Assembly: GCF_023898315.1 (NCBI RefSeq)
Contig: NC_064622.1
Location: 274,031,503-274,095,502, forward strand
From: Schistocerca nitens
Lineage: Eukaryota; Arthropoda; Insecta; Orthoptera; Acrididae
Reading direction: 5' to 3'
DNA length: 64,000 nucleotides
Part shown: positions 11,570-23,530 of the stretch, piece by piece
Layout: each line of letters opens with the position of its first letter
How positions within the stretch are numbered: the first letter of the stretch is position 1
Position numbers and translations under genes: made by a program
The notes under the pieces: generated by a model
Told to the model about the DNA's origin: nothing
Databases searched by the model: none
What the model saw: the letters and a program-made list of their open reading frames with translations, nothing else

Positions 11570-13690
11570 AACTGAGAGAATGTTCATATTCTTGATTCCT
11601 CACTAGCTGTGACTGCATAAATTATCAGTGGCTTTTTGAGCCCACATTTTCTTGCCATTGAGTGTGGTTTCCTGTACAGTAGCCTTTCTTGATTGGAACT
11701 TTGTTATTCGTAGCTTATGAAGTCTCCCTGCTGGTGGTTGTTCACATTTTGGAATCAGTGCTATGTTGTTCTCTCTTCATTCTTTTGGTAACAGTGACAA
11801 TGATAGCTGTCTCAAGAAAAATAGTTTCTAAGTCTACAATTACAGAAAAAGTATGTGCTGCCTCCTCATAACGTTGACTGTATAAGGACTGGAGATCCTC
11901 TAAAAATGCGAAACACATCTGGTGATGACCTTTTTAATTCTGAGTACGCTTAAGACAGAATAATTGTGACAGTTATTGATGTGTGATGCACAGTTTGCAG
12001 TCGGTGCATCTGAATATTATTGGTAACTACGATCCAGTCTCTGAACCTAGTTACAGAAATGCGGAGAGATGACTCAGTGACATATGCTTTTGGTATTCCG
12101 ACCCTCAGCAGCCATGTGTTTGAGACAAAAACTGTTGTCACTTTGCAGCTCACTCACATCAGGTGGTAGTTTTCCTTCTAGTAGTATAACTGAATCTTGG
12201 CAACAATGCAGGATATGTTTGACAATTCTGTGAATGACGAGTTACTTCCTGGATAACACACAATTATCCCTCTAAATTCACTTCATCTGTTCATATCATT
12301 TTCATTGATTTGCGCATAAGGTGTGAAATAAGGTTAGCAGTTTACTGTTTTGAGTCCAGGAAAGGCATTCACATGAAAACTGCAGCTAATCTCTCTTTAA
12401 CGTTGTGATACCGCTGACATAGCCACCATTGGGGCAATAACTTAGAGACAAATACCACAGCTCTTTGTTAGCTCTGAGGTAGCATGGTCGTCTGTGAAGT
12501 GAAGGCTGCCCTGGCTTGTGGTTCCAGTTTCTCTGAAGGCCAGATTTTTATTAGTTATGTGACAGAACTACAGGCAGCCAAATCGAAAATCAGTAAGGGA
12601 TCCTTATTTATTTTATTTATGACTGCCACTTTTCTGTACTGCTTGAGAGTGACACGGGTCGTTAAGAAAACACAGACGTTTTCGAAGTCCAGTATGAGTA
12701 ATACCTTGCTAATTCATGCCAGTATAGGCTGGATCGTTTACAGATACCTTATGTTTTATTACAATAAGATTCAGGTGTATAGTTTTCATGTTAAGCAGTA
12801 TTTCATTTGTATTAGTACAGTGCTTAATCTAATAGTGTTTTCCATTACTGCGCACCAGAGAGAAATTAATCATCAACAGACTATTGCCTCACATGATCTA
12901 AAACAGTCTGACAATGCTTAGATAGTTTTTCCTATCCATGTCTGAATAATTCTACTGGATGTGAGCTAAAGATGTCGTAAAACCGGGTTTGAAATGCATT
13001 TTCGTCCAGAAAGATATTTCATTTAAGGTTTTGGGATTAGGAAAGAGAATGGTTAGCAGTTGAGGGTATAAGATCAGAAGAGTAATTGAGTGAGGTAAGG
13101 TTTTTAAAACAATAGTTTTGTTTGTGAAATTAGCAAGAGTGCATGATATTATGGCAACAACACATCATTTTGTTGGTTGTTTTTCTTATATTGCGACCAA
13201 AAGAGGTCTTCGTTGTTGGCAACGAATACCAGCTGCAGTAGGCATGCTGCTGGGGAAGGGTTCGCTTACAACACACTTTTTGAGCGGACAGATGGAAACC
13301 ATTATGTTCAGACTGCCCTTTGCTCTAGTATATGTCTGTCGTTAGGGTTCAGTCATTTCTTCTTAAGAAACTGACAAAAAGCCATCATAACTCATCGTCA
13401 ATAACAATGTCACATAGGAATTCTTAGTGAGTGAACTGATGACGTTCAAGCAAAAATGCGTCTCTCTCTTCTCTTAGAGCATGCAGTACTTTTGCTCCCT
13501 GCTTCTGAACATTGCCTATTGAATGCATATGTTGCACGATGTTTAAATGATTACTACCAATGTTGCCTTCACCCCTCTATTTAACCTATAGCGAATAATA
13601 TGTCTAAAACCTTAGGCATTTTTTTCACTTGCGACTCTGTCTTGCAACTCTTTATCAATGTTCATAAGTTTCAAGCATGTAAAATCCAAT
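11570..13690. other. No recognised gene
   Basis: 2.1 kb of AT-rich DNA. An open frame of 145 codons (12484-12921) has no recognisable domain, no codon bias I can see and no supporting context, so I do not call it a gene. No terminal repeats seen. Confidence 0.45.
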
Positions 13691-13693
13691 ATA

Positions 13694-15254
13694 ACGGGTG
13701 ATCAAAAAGTCAGTATAAATTTGAAAACTGAATAAATCACGGAATAATGTCGATAGAGAGGTACAAATTGACACACATGCTTGGGATGACATGGGATTTT
13801 ATTAGAACCAAAAAAATACAAAAGTTCAAAAAATGTCCGACAGATGGCGTATCATCTGATCAGAATAGCAATAATTAGCATAACAAAGTAAGACAAAGCA
13901 AAGATGGTGTTCTTTACAGGAAACGCTCAATATGTCCACCATCATTCATCAACAATAGCTGTAGTCGAGGAATAATGTTGTGAACAGCACTGTAAAGCAT
14001 GTCCGCAGTTATGGTGAGGCATTGGCGTCGGATGTTGTCTTTCAGCATGCCTAGAGATGGCGGTCGATCACGATACACTTGCGACTTCAGGTAACCCCCA
14101 AGCCAATAATCGCACGGACTGAGGTCTGGGGACCTGGGAGGCCAAGCATGACGAAAGTGGCGGCTGAGCACACGATCATCACCAAACGACGCGCGCGAGA
14201 GATCTTTCACGCGTCTAGCAATATAGGGTGGTGCGCCATCCTGCATAAATATCGTACGTTCCAGCAGGTGTTTATCATCCAGGCTGGGGATGATGCGATT
14301 CTGTAACATATCGGCGTACCTCTCAACCGTCACGGTAGCAGTTACAAAACCAGAATCACGCATTTCCTCAAAGAAAAAAGGCCAGATAACGGTAGATGTG
14401 GTAAATCCAACCCATACCGTGACTTTCTCGTCGTACAATGGAGTTTCTACTACAGTTCTAGGATTTTCGGTAGCCAAATTCTGCAGTTGTGGGCATTCAG
14501 ACTCTCGGAGCGTGAAATGAGCTTCGTCGGTCCACAACACGTTACTCAACCAATCGTCATCTTCCGCCATCTTTTGAAACGCCCACACCGCAAATGCCCT
14601 CCGCTTCACTAAACCGCCAGGTAACAGTTCATGATGCCGATGGATTTTGTACGGATAGCATCGGAGGGTACGCCTAACTGCCAACCAAACAGTAGTGTAT
14701 GGAATGCCGGTGCGACGTGCGACTGGACTTCCCCGTCCATAGACGAACCAGCTACAGTCTCCATTTCTTCCTGAACTGTCTCAGCAGCATTACGCCTTAT
14801 GCTCGGTCGGCCACTACGGGGTCTATCGTCTAAACAACCCATGGCTTCGAACTTCGAAATCATTCTCGCCACAGCTGCATTTGTCAACGGACCTTTACCC
14901 GTTCGAATCCCCTTCCTATGGCGATAGGATCGTAACTCTGAACTAGCACATTCCCCATTCTGATAATACAGCTTCACTAAAAGCGCCTTTTCAGGTAACG
15001 TCAACATGCTGCGACTGCTGGCCCATCTGATTCTCTCTCTCATTACAGCTCCTTTTATACACGATTGTCATGCGCAGTCACTGACGTTTTGCTGTCCAGC
15101 GCCATCTGTCGGACATTTTGTGAACTTTGTTTTTTTTTTGTTCTAATAAAACCCCATGTCATTCCAAGCATGTGTGTCAATTTTTACCTCTCTATCTGCA
15201 TTATTCCGTGGTTTATTAAGCTTTCAAATTTATACTGACTTTTTGATCACCTGG
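13694..15254 (-). mobile_element. Mariner-like (DD41/42D type) transposon with long TIRs
   Basis: The left end acgggtgatcaaaaagtcag and the right end (inverse complement ccaggtgatcaaaaagtcag) continue as long inverted repeats of roughly 150 bp. Both ends are bordered by tata. The 1.56 kb element contains one transposase region on the - strand. Confidence 0.88.
13914..15043 (-). pseudogene. Mariner-like transposase, frameshifted
   Basis: The N-terminal piece (15043 down to 14609) holds a helix-turn-helix and the linker DRPRSGRPSIRR. The C-terminal piece (14684 down to 13914, 256 residues) holds the catalytic core: LWTDEAHF, then FMQDGAPPY, then WPPRSPDLSPCDYWLGG. About 42 residues separate the last two Asp residues, longer than the 34 of classical mariner. 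The protein ends NDGGHIERFL, like the element at 33016-33786. A frameshift near 14680-14740 breaks the gene, but all three catalytic Asp residues are present. Confidence 0.82.
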
Positions 15255-15564
15255 TATAACTGCAAGATAAATACTGCAACTGTAGATAAGGAAATGCAGA
15301 TTGATAATACACTCACAGTTCCGCATTGCGTTCATCTGATCGGACATTGCTTGGTGTTAGGCGGAGGGTGCCGTATGGAAGGTGGCCGCTGTAGGGCGAG
15401 GAAACTCGATTGTGCACTGTTCTCATTTTGACACAGCCACAAGCTGTTTGGCGGAATTGTTTCTTTAAGTTTTTGCTATTACTAGTGGGTTAGACAGTGG
15501 AGCGAATTATCTTTGATGCTCAGTCAGACGTAACTCTAGCAGATACCCGAAATACGATTTTTTA

Positions 15565-17033
15565 AAAATGAGAGCACTGAAAGACCTTAGTCGAAACAAG
15601 GCCCCGGGAGTAGACAACATTCCATTGGAACTACTGACAGCCTTGAGAGAGTCAGTCCTAACAAAACTCTACCATCTGGTGAGCAAAATGTATGAGACAG
15701 GCGAAATACCCTCAGACTTCAAGAAGAATATAATAATTACAATCCCAAAGAAAGCAGGTGTTGACAGATGTGAAAATCACCGAACTATCAGTTTAATAAG
15801 TCACGGCTGGAAAATACTAACGTGAATTCTTTACAGACGAATGGAAAAACTGGTAGAAGCCGACCTCGGGGAAGATCAGTTTGGATTCCGTAGAAATGTT
15901 GGAACACGTGAGGCAATACTGACCCTACGGCTCACCTTAGAAGCTAGATTAAGAAAAGGCAAACCTACGTTTCTAGCATTTGTAGACTTAGAGAAGGCTT
16001 TTGACAATGTTGACTGGAATACTCTTTCAAATTCTAAAGTTGGCAGGGGTAAAATACAGGGAGCGAATCGCTATTTACGATTTGTACAGAAACCAGATGG
16101 CAGTTATAAGAGTTGAGGGACACGAAAGGGAAGCAGTGGTTGGGAAGGGAGTGAGACAGGGTTGTAGGCCTATCCCCGATGTTATTCAATCTGTATATTG
16201 AGCAAGCGGTAAAGGAAACAAAAGAAAAATTTGGAGTAGGGATTAAAATCCATGGAGAAGAAATAAAAACTTTGAGGTTCACCGATGACATTGTAATTCT
16301 GTCAGAGACAGCAAAGGACTTGGAAGAGCAGTTGAACGGAATGGACAGTGTCTTGAAAGGAGGATATAAGATGAACATCAACAAAAGCAAAACGAGGATA
16401 ATGGAATGTAGTTGAGTTAACTCGGCTGATGCTGAGGTAATTAGGAAATGATACACTTAAAGTAGAAAAGGAGTTTTGCTATTTGGGGAGCAAAATAACT
16501 GATGATGGTCGAAGTAGAGAGGATATAAAATGTAGGCTGGCAATGGCAAGAAAAACGTTTCTGGAGAAGAGAAATTTGTTAACATCGAGTATGGATTTAA
16601 GTGTCAGAAAGTCATTTCTGAAAGTATTTGTATGGAGTGTAGCCATGTATGGAAGTGAAACATGGACGATAAGTAGTTTGGACAAGAAGAGAATAGAAGC
16701 TTTCGAAATGTGGTGCTACAGAAGAATGCTGAAGATTAGATGGATAGATCACATAACTAATGAGGAGGTATTGAATAGAATTGGGGAGAAGGGATCGGTT
16801 GGTAGGACATGTTCTGAGGCATCAGGGGTTCACCAATTTAGTACTGGAGGGCAGCGTAGAGGGTAAAAATCGTAGAGGGAGACCAAGAGATAAATACACT
16901 AAGCAGATTCAGAAGGATGTAGGCTGTAGTACGCACTGGGAAATGAAGCAGCTTGCACAGGATAGAGTAGTATGGAGAGCTGCATCAAACCAGTCTCAGG
17001 ACTGAAGACCACAACAACAACAATAACAACAAC
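15565..17033 (+). mobile_element. Non-LTR retrotransposon fragment, LINE family R, copy 1
   Basis: 5'-truncated. Reverse-transcriptase pieces in order: LSRNKAPGVDNIPLELL (15580), EDQFGFRRNVGTREAI and FLAFVDLEKAFDNVDW (motif A, 15990), GVRQGC (16150) and TLRFTDDIVIL (motif C, FADD changed to FTDD, 16280). C-terminal block: YGSETWTISSLDKKRIEAFEMWCYRRML (16650-16730). It ends in ctgaagaccacaacaac plus an aac-rich simple tail. A sister copy is at 46765-48050. Stops and frameshifts make it dead. The clade is uncertain (RTE-like tail). Confidence 0.82.
15568..16866 (+). pseudogene. LINE reverse transcriptase, broken (family R copy 1)
   Basis: Open pieces at 15568-15825, 15841-16116, 16179-16415 and 16483-16866, separated by stops and single frameshifts. 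Together they cover RT motifs 1 through C and the endonuclease-distal C-terminal region. The AP-endonuclease part that should precede them is missing. Confidence 0.8.
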
Positions 17034-17233
17034 AAGGCATCGAGATACTTTTGCTCGCGACTTTATACGTAAACTGCGCGACGTTTACCTTTTTTTGCGT
17101 AGGCGGGCGTTATGGACTTTTTTCTTTTTTACTTAAAAAATGAAACAAAAATTAAAGCTACCCCTCCTTCGCACCGTCACTTTTAACCTACCATAAAAAA
17201 TGAACTGTCCCTTATCAGGTGTTACCCCTAATC

Positions 17234-17431
17234 AAATGGTTAAAATGGCTCTGAGCACTATGGGACTCTACTTCTGAGGTCATTAGTCCCTAGAACTTAG
17301 AACTAGTTAAACCTAACTAACCTAAGTACATCACACACATCCATGCCCGAGGCAGGATTCGAACCTGCGACCGTAGCGGTCTCACGGTTCCAGACTGCAG
17401 CGCATAGAACCGCACGGCCACTTCGACCGGC
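17234..17431 (-). mobile_element. SINE-A copy 2
   Basis: Inverse orientation, with a 12-bp target-site duplication ttacccctaatc at 17222-17233 and 17432-17443. Complete head and body. Confidence 0.92.
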
Positions 17432-17443
17432 TTACCCCTAATC

Positions 17444-17788
17444 GTTCCCAAAAATTCTCCCATAACGATAGGGTCCAGAATTCTATGTTTTTATTTACAT
17501 GATTATAATTAGTAAATGCGTAAAACAACAGTTGTATATTACTTGTGCAACTTCAACCGAAATAATGTTTCTTCGAGAAATGAGGCAATTGGATTTGTCT
17601 TGTCCACTGCCATTGGCATTGTCTATTTCCAACGATGTTGTTTAAAAACGTCTACAACAGACTCATTCTGCTTTACTATTGCCTAACCGAATGCAGATTT
17701 CCACGAATCAGCCAATTCTTTCCTTTCTGACTGCTTACAAATCGGGACTTCATGACTTCTATGCGACATTGCGTGAAACATCAAACTG
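17444..17788. other. No recognised feature
   Basis: 345 bp between SINEs. I see nothing in it. Confidence 0.45.
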
Positions 17789-18195
17789 AGGAGGAGGAGA
17801 TTAGTATTTAATAACGCCCTGTCGACATAGAGGTCATCATATAGGGAGCCCGCTACGGTCGCAAGTCGAATCCTGCCTCGGGCATGGATGTGTGTGATGT
17901 CCTTAGGTTAGTTAGGTTTAAGTAGTTCTAAGTTCTAGGGGACTGATGACCTCAGATGTTAAGTCCCATACTGCTCAGAACCATTTGATTTTGAGAGGGA
18001 GCATAAGCTCTGTTTAGGAAAGGATGTGGAAGGAAAGTGACCATGCCCTTCCGAAGGAAACATCCCGGCATTTGCCTTAAGCGAATTAAGGAAACCACAG
18101 GAAACTTAAATCGGGATGGCTGGACGTGGATTTGAACCGTCGTCCTCCCAAATGCGAGTCCAGTGTGCTAACCACTGCGCTACGTCGCTCGGTGA
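17789..18195 (-). mobile_element. SINE-B copy 2, split by a SINE-A
   Basis: Outer parts 17789-17849 and 17996-18195 align in inverse orientation to the SINE-B copies at 6436 and 41910 (shared tttaataacgccctgtcgac, catcccggcatttgcct, gaaccgtcgtcctccc). The gap is filled by a 5'-truncated SINE-A. The repeated agggagc at 17843-17849 and 17996-18002 is the target duplication. Confidence 0.85.
17850..17995 (+). mobile_element. SINE-A copy 3, 5'-truncated, inside SINE-B
   Basis: Starts within the tRNA-like head (ccgctacggtcgcaag) and runs to the body end (ctgctcagaaccatttg). It lies inside the SINE-B copy and is therefore younger than it. Confidence 0.87.
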
Positions 18196-18208
18196 GCATC
18201 AAACTAAG

Positions 18209-18399
18209 CCCGGCCGGTGTGGCCGTGCGGTTAAAGGCGCTTCAGTCTGGAACCGCGTGACCGCTACGGTCGCAGGTTCGAATCCTGCCTCGGGCATGGA
18301 TGTGTGTGACGTCCTTAGGTTAGTTAGGTTTAATTAGTTCTAAGTTCTAGGCGACTGATGACCTCAGAAGTTGAGTCGCATAGTGCTCAGAGCCAGAGC
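18209..18399 (+). mobile_element. SINE-A copy 4
   Basis: Complete copy with a 12-bp target duplication catcaaactaag at 18197-18208 and 18400-18411. Confidence 0.93.
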
Positions 18400-18414
18400 C
18401 ATCAAACTAAGCTT

Positions 18415-20110
18415 GGCACTCTCCAACTGGCTGGGGAGGGGATTAAGGTACCTCACTGTGCGTCTGAGGGCTTTGTGAGCGTTTTGGAGATACCACCGGT
18501 TATCAAGCTCCACTTTCTATCCTTCGCCAAAGACATAGTCGGTGTTCATTTCCTTCAACAATGTAAGTGCACGATATTTTGAAGGGGGAAAGTAATTTTG
18601 AAGTAGGAAAGTAACAGTCATCTGGACAGAGGAGCGTCTGAGGTTGAATCACGTCGGTGTGACACAGAGCTAACAAGTTAAGATCTTCTGTGCCAGTTGC
18701 CAAACGCTGGAGGACAAACAGCAAATGGAAGTGATGTTCATTAGTGTTCAGGAGACGACAGTCAGGGCAAATGGGTGAGGACAGGATGCCCATTAACTTG
18801 ATAGCATGGACCTGGTGTCTCATAGAATATTTTTGTTTGTGACTTGATACCACATTGGACATATAGTGGTGGGCAGAGGTGGTGGTGTATTGTTTTCAAC
18901 ACCTGTAGCCAATGGACAGTCATGTATTCGGTTTCTATCACATTATGCGGAACAGCCCAATAAAGGGTTGTGTAAACTTTTTTTGCCTTCAGTGGTTGCT
19001 GGGAGATCCAATATCACATAGCTGTATTTGAGAATGAAAACCGATACATGGGAGTGCTGAGTCACGATGGGCGCCACTGACACTGGAAGGACATGAGAGA
19101 TTGGCATCAAAACCTCTAGTAGACGATCCATCAGGCAGGTGTGTTGACTGGTCCATCATTTCCACATGTTGCTCATATAGAGGACAGCTGCCCATGCCCA
19201 GACGTTTACCATTCGCAGCCCTCCATGATGCAGGTGAGGGTGAGAGCGTTGTAACATACTTTACATACATATCCTGTGACTAGGTAATAACTGAGAGCAT
19301 CTGAAGTATGTGACCTGTCACTACCTGAAAGGGGATCACCTGTGACACGTGACCGAGTTTTGGCACCACTTAGAGCTTGAGGAATTCCATACATTGCAGC
19401 TAGTTCAAGTCCTGGAGCAGGTTCTGGTGGACTGTCATGTGTAAGTTCTACAGTAACCGTCGACAGTTTGCCAAGGCTGTTTTGCGCACATCCTCTGTAA
19501 ACGTGACTCCCAAATATCTCATTTCAGTAAGTGGTGAGACCGCGTCCAATATCCAACGCCATTGACTTTTTGTTGTTAGAAGACTACCTGCAGGCTATCG
19601 GTATCGCTCGATCCAGCTTAGTACGCTATGGACATCATCTGTGGAATGACTCATTATTAACAGGTCGTTGGCGTATGCTGTATAGTCCCAGGATGATGCC
19701 AGATAGCCTGCAGTTGAGACCTCTGAGGAGTGGCTCAAGCTTGACTGAATAACGGTAGGTAGAAAAGGAGCAAATGTCGTAGAGATCTCTTAATGGGTAT
19801 TGGACCCACTGTTTATCCTTTGACCTGGACCTGAGAGCTGGCTGTTGCCAAAAGGCACCGCCAGGTGTCGATTAAGCTCGGGGATATCCAATATGGTCCA
19901 CATCTCTTCCAGGGCGAGGATTACCGGTAATGCCGTCTTAATGTGGCCTACCAAAAGCCTGGTGAAAATCTTGTAGTTGGTGTCCAACATTGTAGGTGGT
20001 CGACAGTCGTTGACCAGTCATCCTCCCACCGGCTTGTGTACTGGCATAACAAGTCCTTCCACAAAGGTAAGTGGTACAGTGCAGTTAGTGGGACACTGTA
20101 ATCCAACGGA
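18415..20110 (-). mobile_element. Non-LTR retrotransposon fragment (L1/Tx1-like RT)
   Basis: Read on the - strand from about 20110: NDCRPPTMLDTNYKIFTRLL resembles RT motif 1-2 of L1/Tx1-type elements (RPI-LLN-DYKI). Further down, an AYANDLLIMSHST piece (near 19660) stands where the family has YADD (second residue pair damaged), then SPLTEMRYLGVTF (near 19520). Near 18760 a CPDCRLLNTNEHHFH block looks like the C-terminal zinc knuckle. Strongly decayed with many stops. Confidence 0.68.
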
Positions 20111-20139
20111 CCATCATGAAGTTACGGAAGCCTGGTAAA

Positions 20140-20500
20140 ACTCTGCATCTACATCTACATCCGTACTCTACAAGCCACCATATGGTATGTGTCGGAGGAT
20201 ACCCTGTGCCATTAATAGTCATTTTCTTTTCTGTTCTGCTTGAAGATCAAACGAGGGAAAAACGACTTTCTATGTGCCTCCTCATGAGCGCTTATTTCTC
20301 GTATCGCGTCTTCGTCGTCCTTAGGCGAATTGTATGTTGGCGACAGTAGGATCCTTCTGCAATCGGCTTCAGATGACGGTTCTCTAAATTTTTTCAGCAC
20401 TGTCCGGCGAAAAGAACATCCCTTTTCTCCACGGATTCCCCTCCATGTCCATAAGCGAGGTGGCGGGCACTTCACCATAAAGCTGACATGCAAAGCTATG
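20140..20500 (-). mobile_element. LINE 3' fragment (family S), microsatellite tail
   Basis: On the - strand it encodes CSFRRTVLKKF and ADCRRILLSPTY, also found at 39284-39500 (family S), and ends in a (tagatg) tail that reads catctacatctacat on the + strand. 5'-truncated copy. Confidence 0.72.
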
Positions 20501-20559
20501 CATAACGTAAAAAATCATTTTTTTAGGAATAGTTTCTGTAATACCGTTTGAGGAAGACT

Positions 20560-21620
20560 ACAGAGCTAACAGAGTGGGCATCATGTTGTATCCATAATGC
20601 ACTGCTGCATCTTGATTTGCAGGCTAACCACCGTTCTCTGTTTGCATTTGTAGGCGCTTGTAGCTGCTCTGGAAAGCGCAGCTAGTCGGCAGGGAGACTA
20701 CCGGGTTTCGTTTTGTTCCTAGTCTCAGCGGCAGCAGGGCGGTGGCAGGATTTTATGCTTAAGACTGTACGTCAAAGTTTGTTGTTATCAGAAAAATAAA
20801 ATATTTGAGGAAGGATATTAAAAAATAGTGTTTGCAAAATGGAAGCATAACCCGAAACAGTCTGGCATCGTTAAGCGACTGTTGAATAATCGTTCTTTCA
20901 TTATTCTACCTGGCAGTCACAACTACGATCTTCACAATGGGTTAGCGAAAGCAGATGTGTGCCAAAGAAGCGAAAACCATTCATCTGGCGGGAAAAAGGG
21001 AGTCTACTGTATTTGGAATTTAACAAGATGTAAAAGGGTACATAGCTGTTGTATTTTTATTACACGCTGTTACTGTACTGTTGATTTATTTGAAGCTAAA
21101 GAAATTAGCATACATAAATGAGCTCTCCTACCTAGGAAATGCTCTCGCTCATACATTGGTCGTTGCAAAACCGTAATTCCATGAACTGGATTACGAAGCA
21201 GTGATTCTGCTCGTCCACCTCTCCTCCACTGTTCCCTGGAGATTGATGCTATACTACTTTTACTGTTTTATCTTCGAGTAATAACTGCCCTGAATTACGG
21301 AGTCTCGCTGAAGCGGCTATCTTTAAACTCACTGAAAGTTACGGTGAGACATAAAATTTTGGTTATTACAGTATCGAAAACGTATCAATAACACAATTTT
21401 AACAAACTTATCAATCCACCCTCGAAGAACAAGGCCGTCTACTGAACGTGTGAGGTAATAATAAATGCTCTTCTCAGCAACGATCTGTATGGAGTAGCTA
21501 AGCCAGTTTAATTGAAATAAGTTCCATCACAATACACTTGTGTATTCCAGAACTGTCACTTGTACACCCTTTCTATGTTTCTACGTACCAGGTTGACATA
21601 CTATCATGAATTTATTTCAG
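20560..21620. other. Region upstream of the first esterase exon, nothing recognised
   Basis: Should be intron or 5' region of the esterase gene. I looked for a signal-peptide exon ending in phase 1 with a GT donor and found no convincing candidate. A 97-codon frame at 20828-21121 has no known domain. Confidence 0.4.
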
Positions 21621-21763
21621 CTAGTACAGAAGCGGTGGAGACAGTCACTAAGAGAGAGTTTGATATAACCGGCGTACGAATGCAGTCATACCTCGGCAGA
21701 AACTTCAGCGCCTTCTGCGGCATTCCATATGCCGAACCACCGATAGGACTTCGGCGATTCAAG
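21621..21763 (+). CDS. Carboxylesterase (type B, alpha/beta hydrolase), N-terminal exon
   Basis: Internal coding exon of 143 nt, preceded by a pyrimidine-rich acceptor (tttatttcag, 21611-21620) and followed by the donor gtaagc at 21764. It enters with two bases of a split codon (upstream intron phase 1) and leaves in phase 0. The peptide contains FCGIPYAEPPIGLRRFK, the N-terminal block that insect carboxyl/cholinesterases carry (usually F-x-GIPYAxPPxGxLRF) just before the first disulfide region. The enzymes hydrolyse carboxylic esters such as juvenile hormone, xenobiotics or pheromone esters; which substrate applies here cannot be told. A signal peptide, expected in secreted members, would lie in an unrecognised upstream exon. 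Frame and phase join correctly to the exon at 27481. I see no stop or frameshift, so the gene looks functional. Confidence 0.88.
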
Positions 21764-21958
21764 GTAAGCATAAATTTTCGTTTTACCAACGCAAGAGGAA
21801 GATTAGATAAATACAGTAAGCATTTTCTGTAGGCTTTAAGCAGTTGATGCGTAGAAAGCATATTACCTATAGCACCAAACATAACAGTTTATGTGTTCGT
21901 AACAGCGAGAAATACTACAGTCGAAATAGATAACCAAACGGTGAAGAGAACGAAGTCT

Positions 21959-23092
21959 GAATTCAGTATGTCGTTGGCCCATCCTTAGCCTTGATGACAG
22001 CTTCCGCTCTCGCGGGCATACGTTCAATCAGGTGCTGGAAGAATTCTTGGGGAATGGCAGCCCTGAGGCTGCACTGAGGAGAGGTATCTATGTCGGTCGG
22101 TGAGGTCTGGTACCAAGTCGGCGTTCCAAAACCTCTCAGAGGTATTCTATTATGATTCAGGTCAGGACTTTGTGCAGGCCAGTCCATTACAGGGATCTTA
22201 TTGTCGTGTAACCACTCTGCCACAGGCCGTGCATTATGAACAATTGGTCGATCGTGTTGAAAGATGCACTCGCCATTCCCGAATTGCTCTTCAACAGTGG
22301 GAAGCAAGAAATTGCTTAAAACATCAATGTAAGCATGTGCTGTGATAGTGCCACGCAAAACAACAAGGGGTGCAAGCGCCCTCCATGAAAAACACAACCA
22401 TATCATAACACCGCCTCCGAATTTTACTGTTAGCAATACACACACTGGCAGATGACGTTCACCGAGCATTCACCATACCCACACCCTGCCATCGGAGCGC
22501 CACATTGTGTACCGTGATTCGTCACCCCACACAACGTTTTTCCACTATCCAGTCGTGCAATGGTTAGGCTCTTTACACCAAGCGAGGCGTCGTTTGGCAT
22601 TTACCGGCGTGATTTGTGGCTTATGAGCAGCCGCTCGACCATGAAATCTACGTTTTCTCACCGCCTGCCTATATGTCACAGTGGATCTGATGCAGTTTGG
22701 AATTCGTGTGTGATGGTCTGGATATATGTCTGCCTATTACACATTACGACCCTCTTCAACTGTCGGCGTTCTCTGTCAGTCAACAGACGAGGTCAGCCTG
22801 TACGCTTTTGTGTTGTACTTGTCCCTTCACATTTCCACTTCACTATCGCATCGGAAACAGTGGACCTGGGGATGTTTCTGAGTGTTCAGCCGTGTGACAC
22901 AAGTGACACCCAATCACCTGACCATGTTCGAAGTCCGTGAGCTCCACGGAGCGCCCCTTTCTGCTCTCTCACGATGTGTAATGACTACTGAGGTCGCTGA
23001 TATGGAGTAGCTGGCAGTAGGTGCAGCACAATGCACCTAATATGAAAAACGTATGTTTTAGGGGGTGTCCGGAGACTGTGGATCACATAGCG
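21959..23092 (-). mobile_element. Tc1-like transposon, family B, copy 2 (3' end truncated)
   Basis: The right terminal repeat (ggatcacatagcg) borders TA at 23093-23094. The other terminus, which should contain gatcaaaagtatccgg, is missing: homology starts abruptly at 21959. It lies in the first complete esterase intron. Confidence 0.85.
21963..22960 (-). pseudogene. Tc1-family transposase, decayed (family B copy 2)
   Basis: The open part (22469 down to 21963) includes VKFGGGVMIWLCFSW, FQHDRPIVHN (second catalytic Asp) and SPDLN, then shifts frame before the Pro-Ile-Glu that carries the last catalytic residue. The N-terminal half is only visible as degenerate similarity. Inactive. Confidence 0.75.
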
Positions 23093-23094
23093 TA

Positions 23095-23530
23095 TATTGA
23101 TAGCTTGCTATAAACATCACGACTGTCAAAACCTTCACGCACATGTGGAAATCGTTTTCCAGAGAGGTATTAAAATCCTGAAGCAAACAGCATCATTCGG
23201 CCAAAGAAGGTTTCAGTCGCTTCCAAGAGCAACAGCATCGTACCACAACGCAATTCTAATCGACATTTTGGGCTATTGGAGGAATGTATGCGCTTAAGCA
23301 AATTTGTATGCCGCGATTGGCTCTGAGTCCCTCAAGTGGGATGTTCAGCCGCCTCTTTGCAATTTCTTTCAATTGGACATCGCTTCCGCCACTTGCGCGA
23401 CTTTAACCTACCCCAGGGGCCAATAGTTCAACGTGGGCTCCGAACCATGTGTGGTTCTGGCATGTATTCACATCACTGAGAGGTGAGGGCCGGCATAAAG
23501 GCGAACAGAAAAATTCCTGTGCTTATACAA
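23095..23530. other. Intron, nothing recognised
   Basis: Spacer between two transposon remnants within the first complete esterase intron. Confidence 0.4.

Noticed and set aside
12484-12921. 145-codon open frame as a protein gene
   Set aside because: Composition looks like chance AT-rich coding, with no domain, no splice context and no similarity I recognise.
20828-21121. Possible first exon of the esterase
   Set aside because: No signal peptide, no ATG at the start, and no donor in phase 1 at a sensible place.
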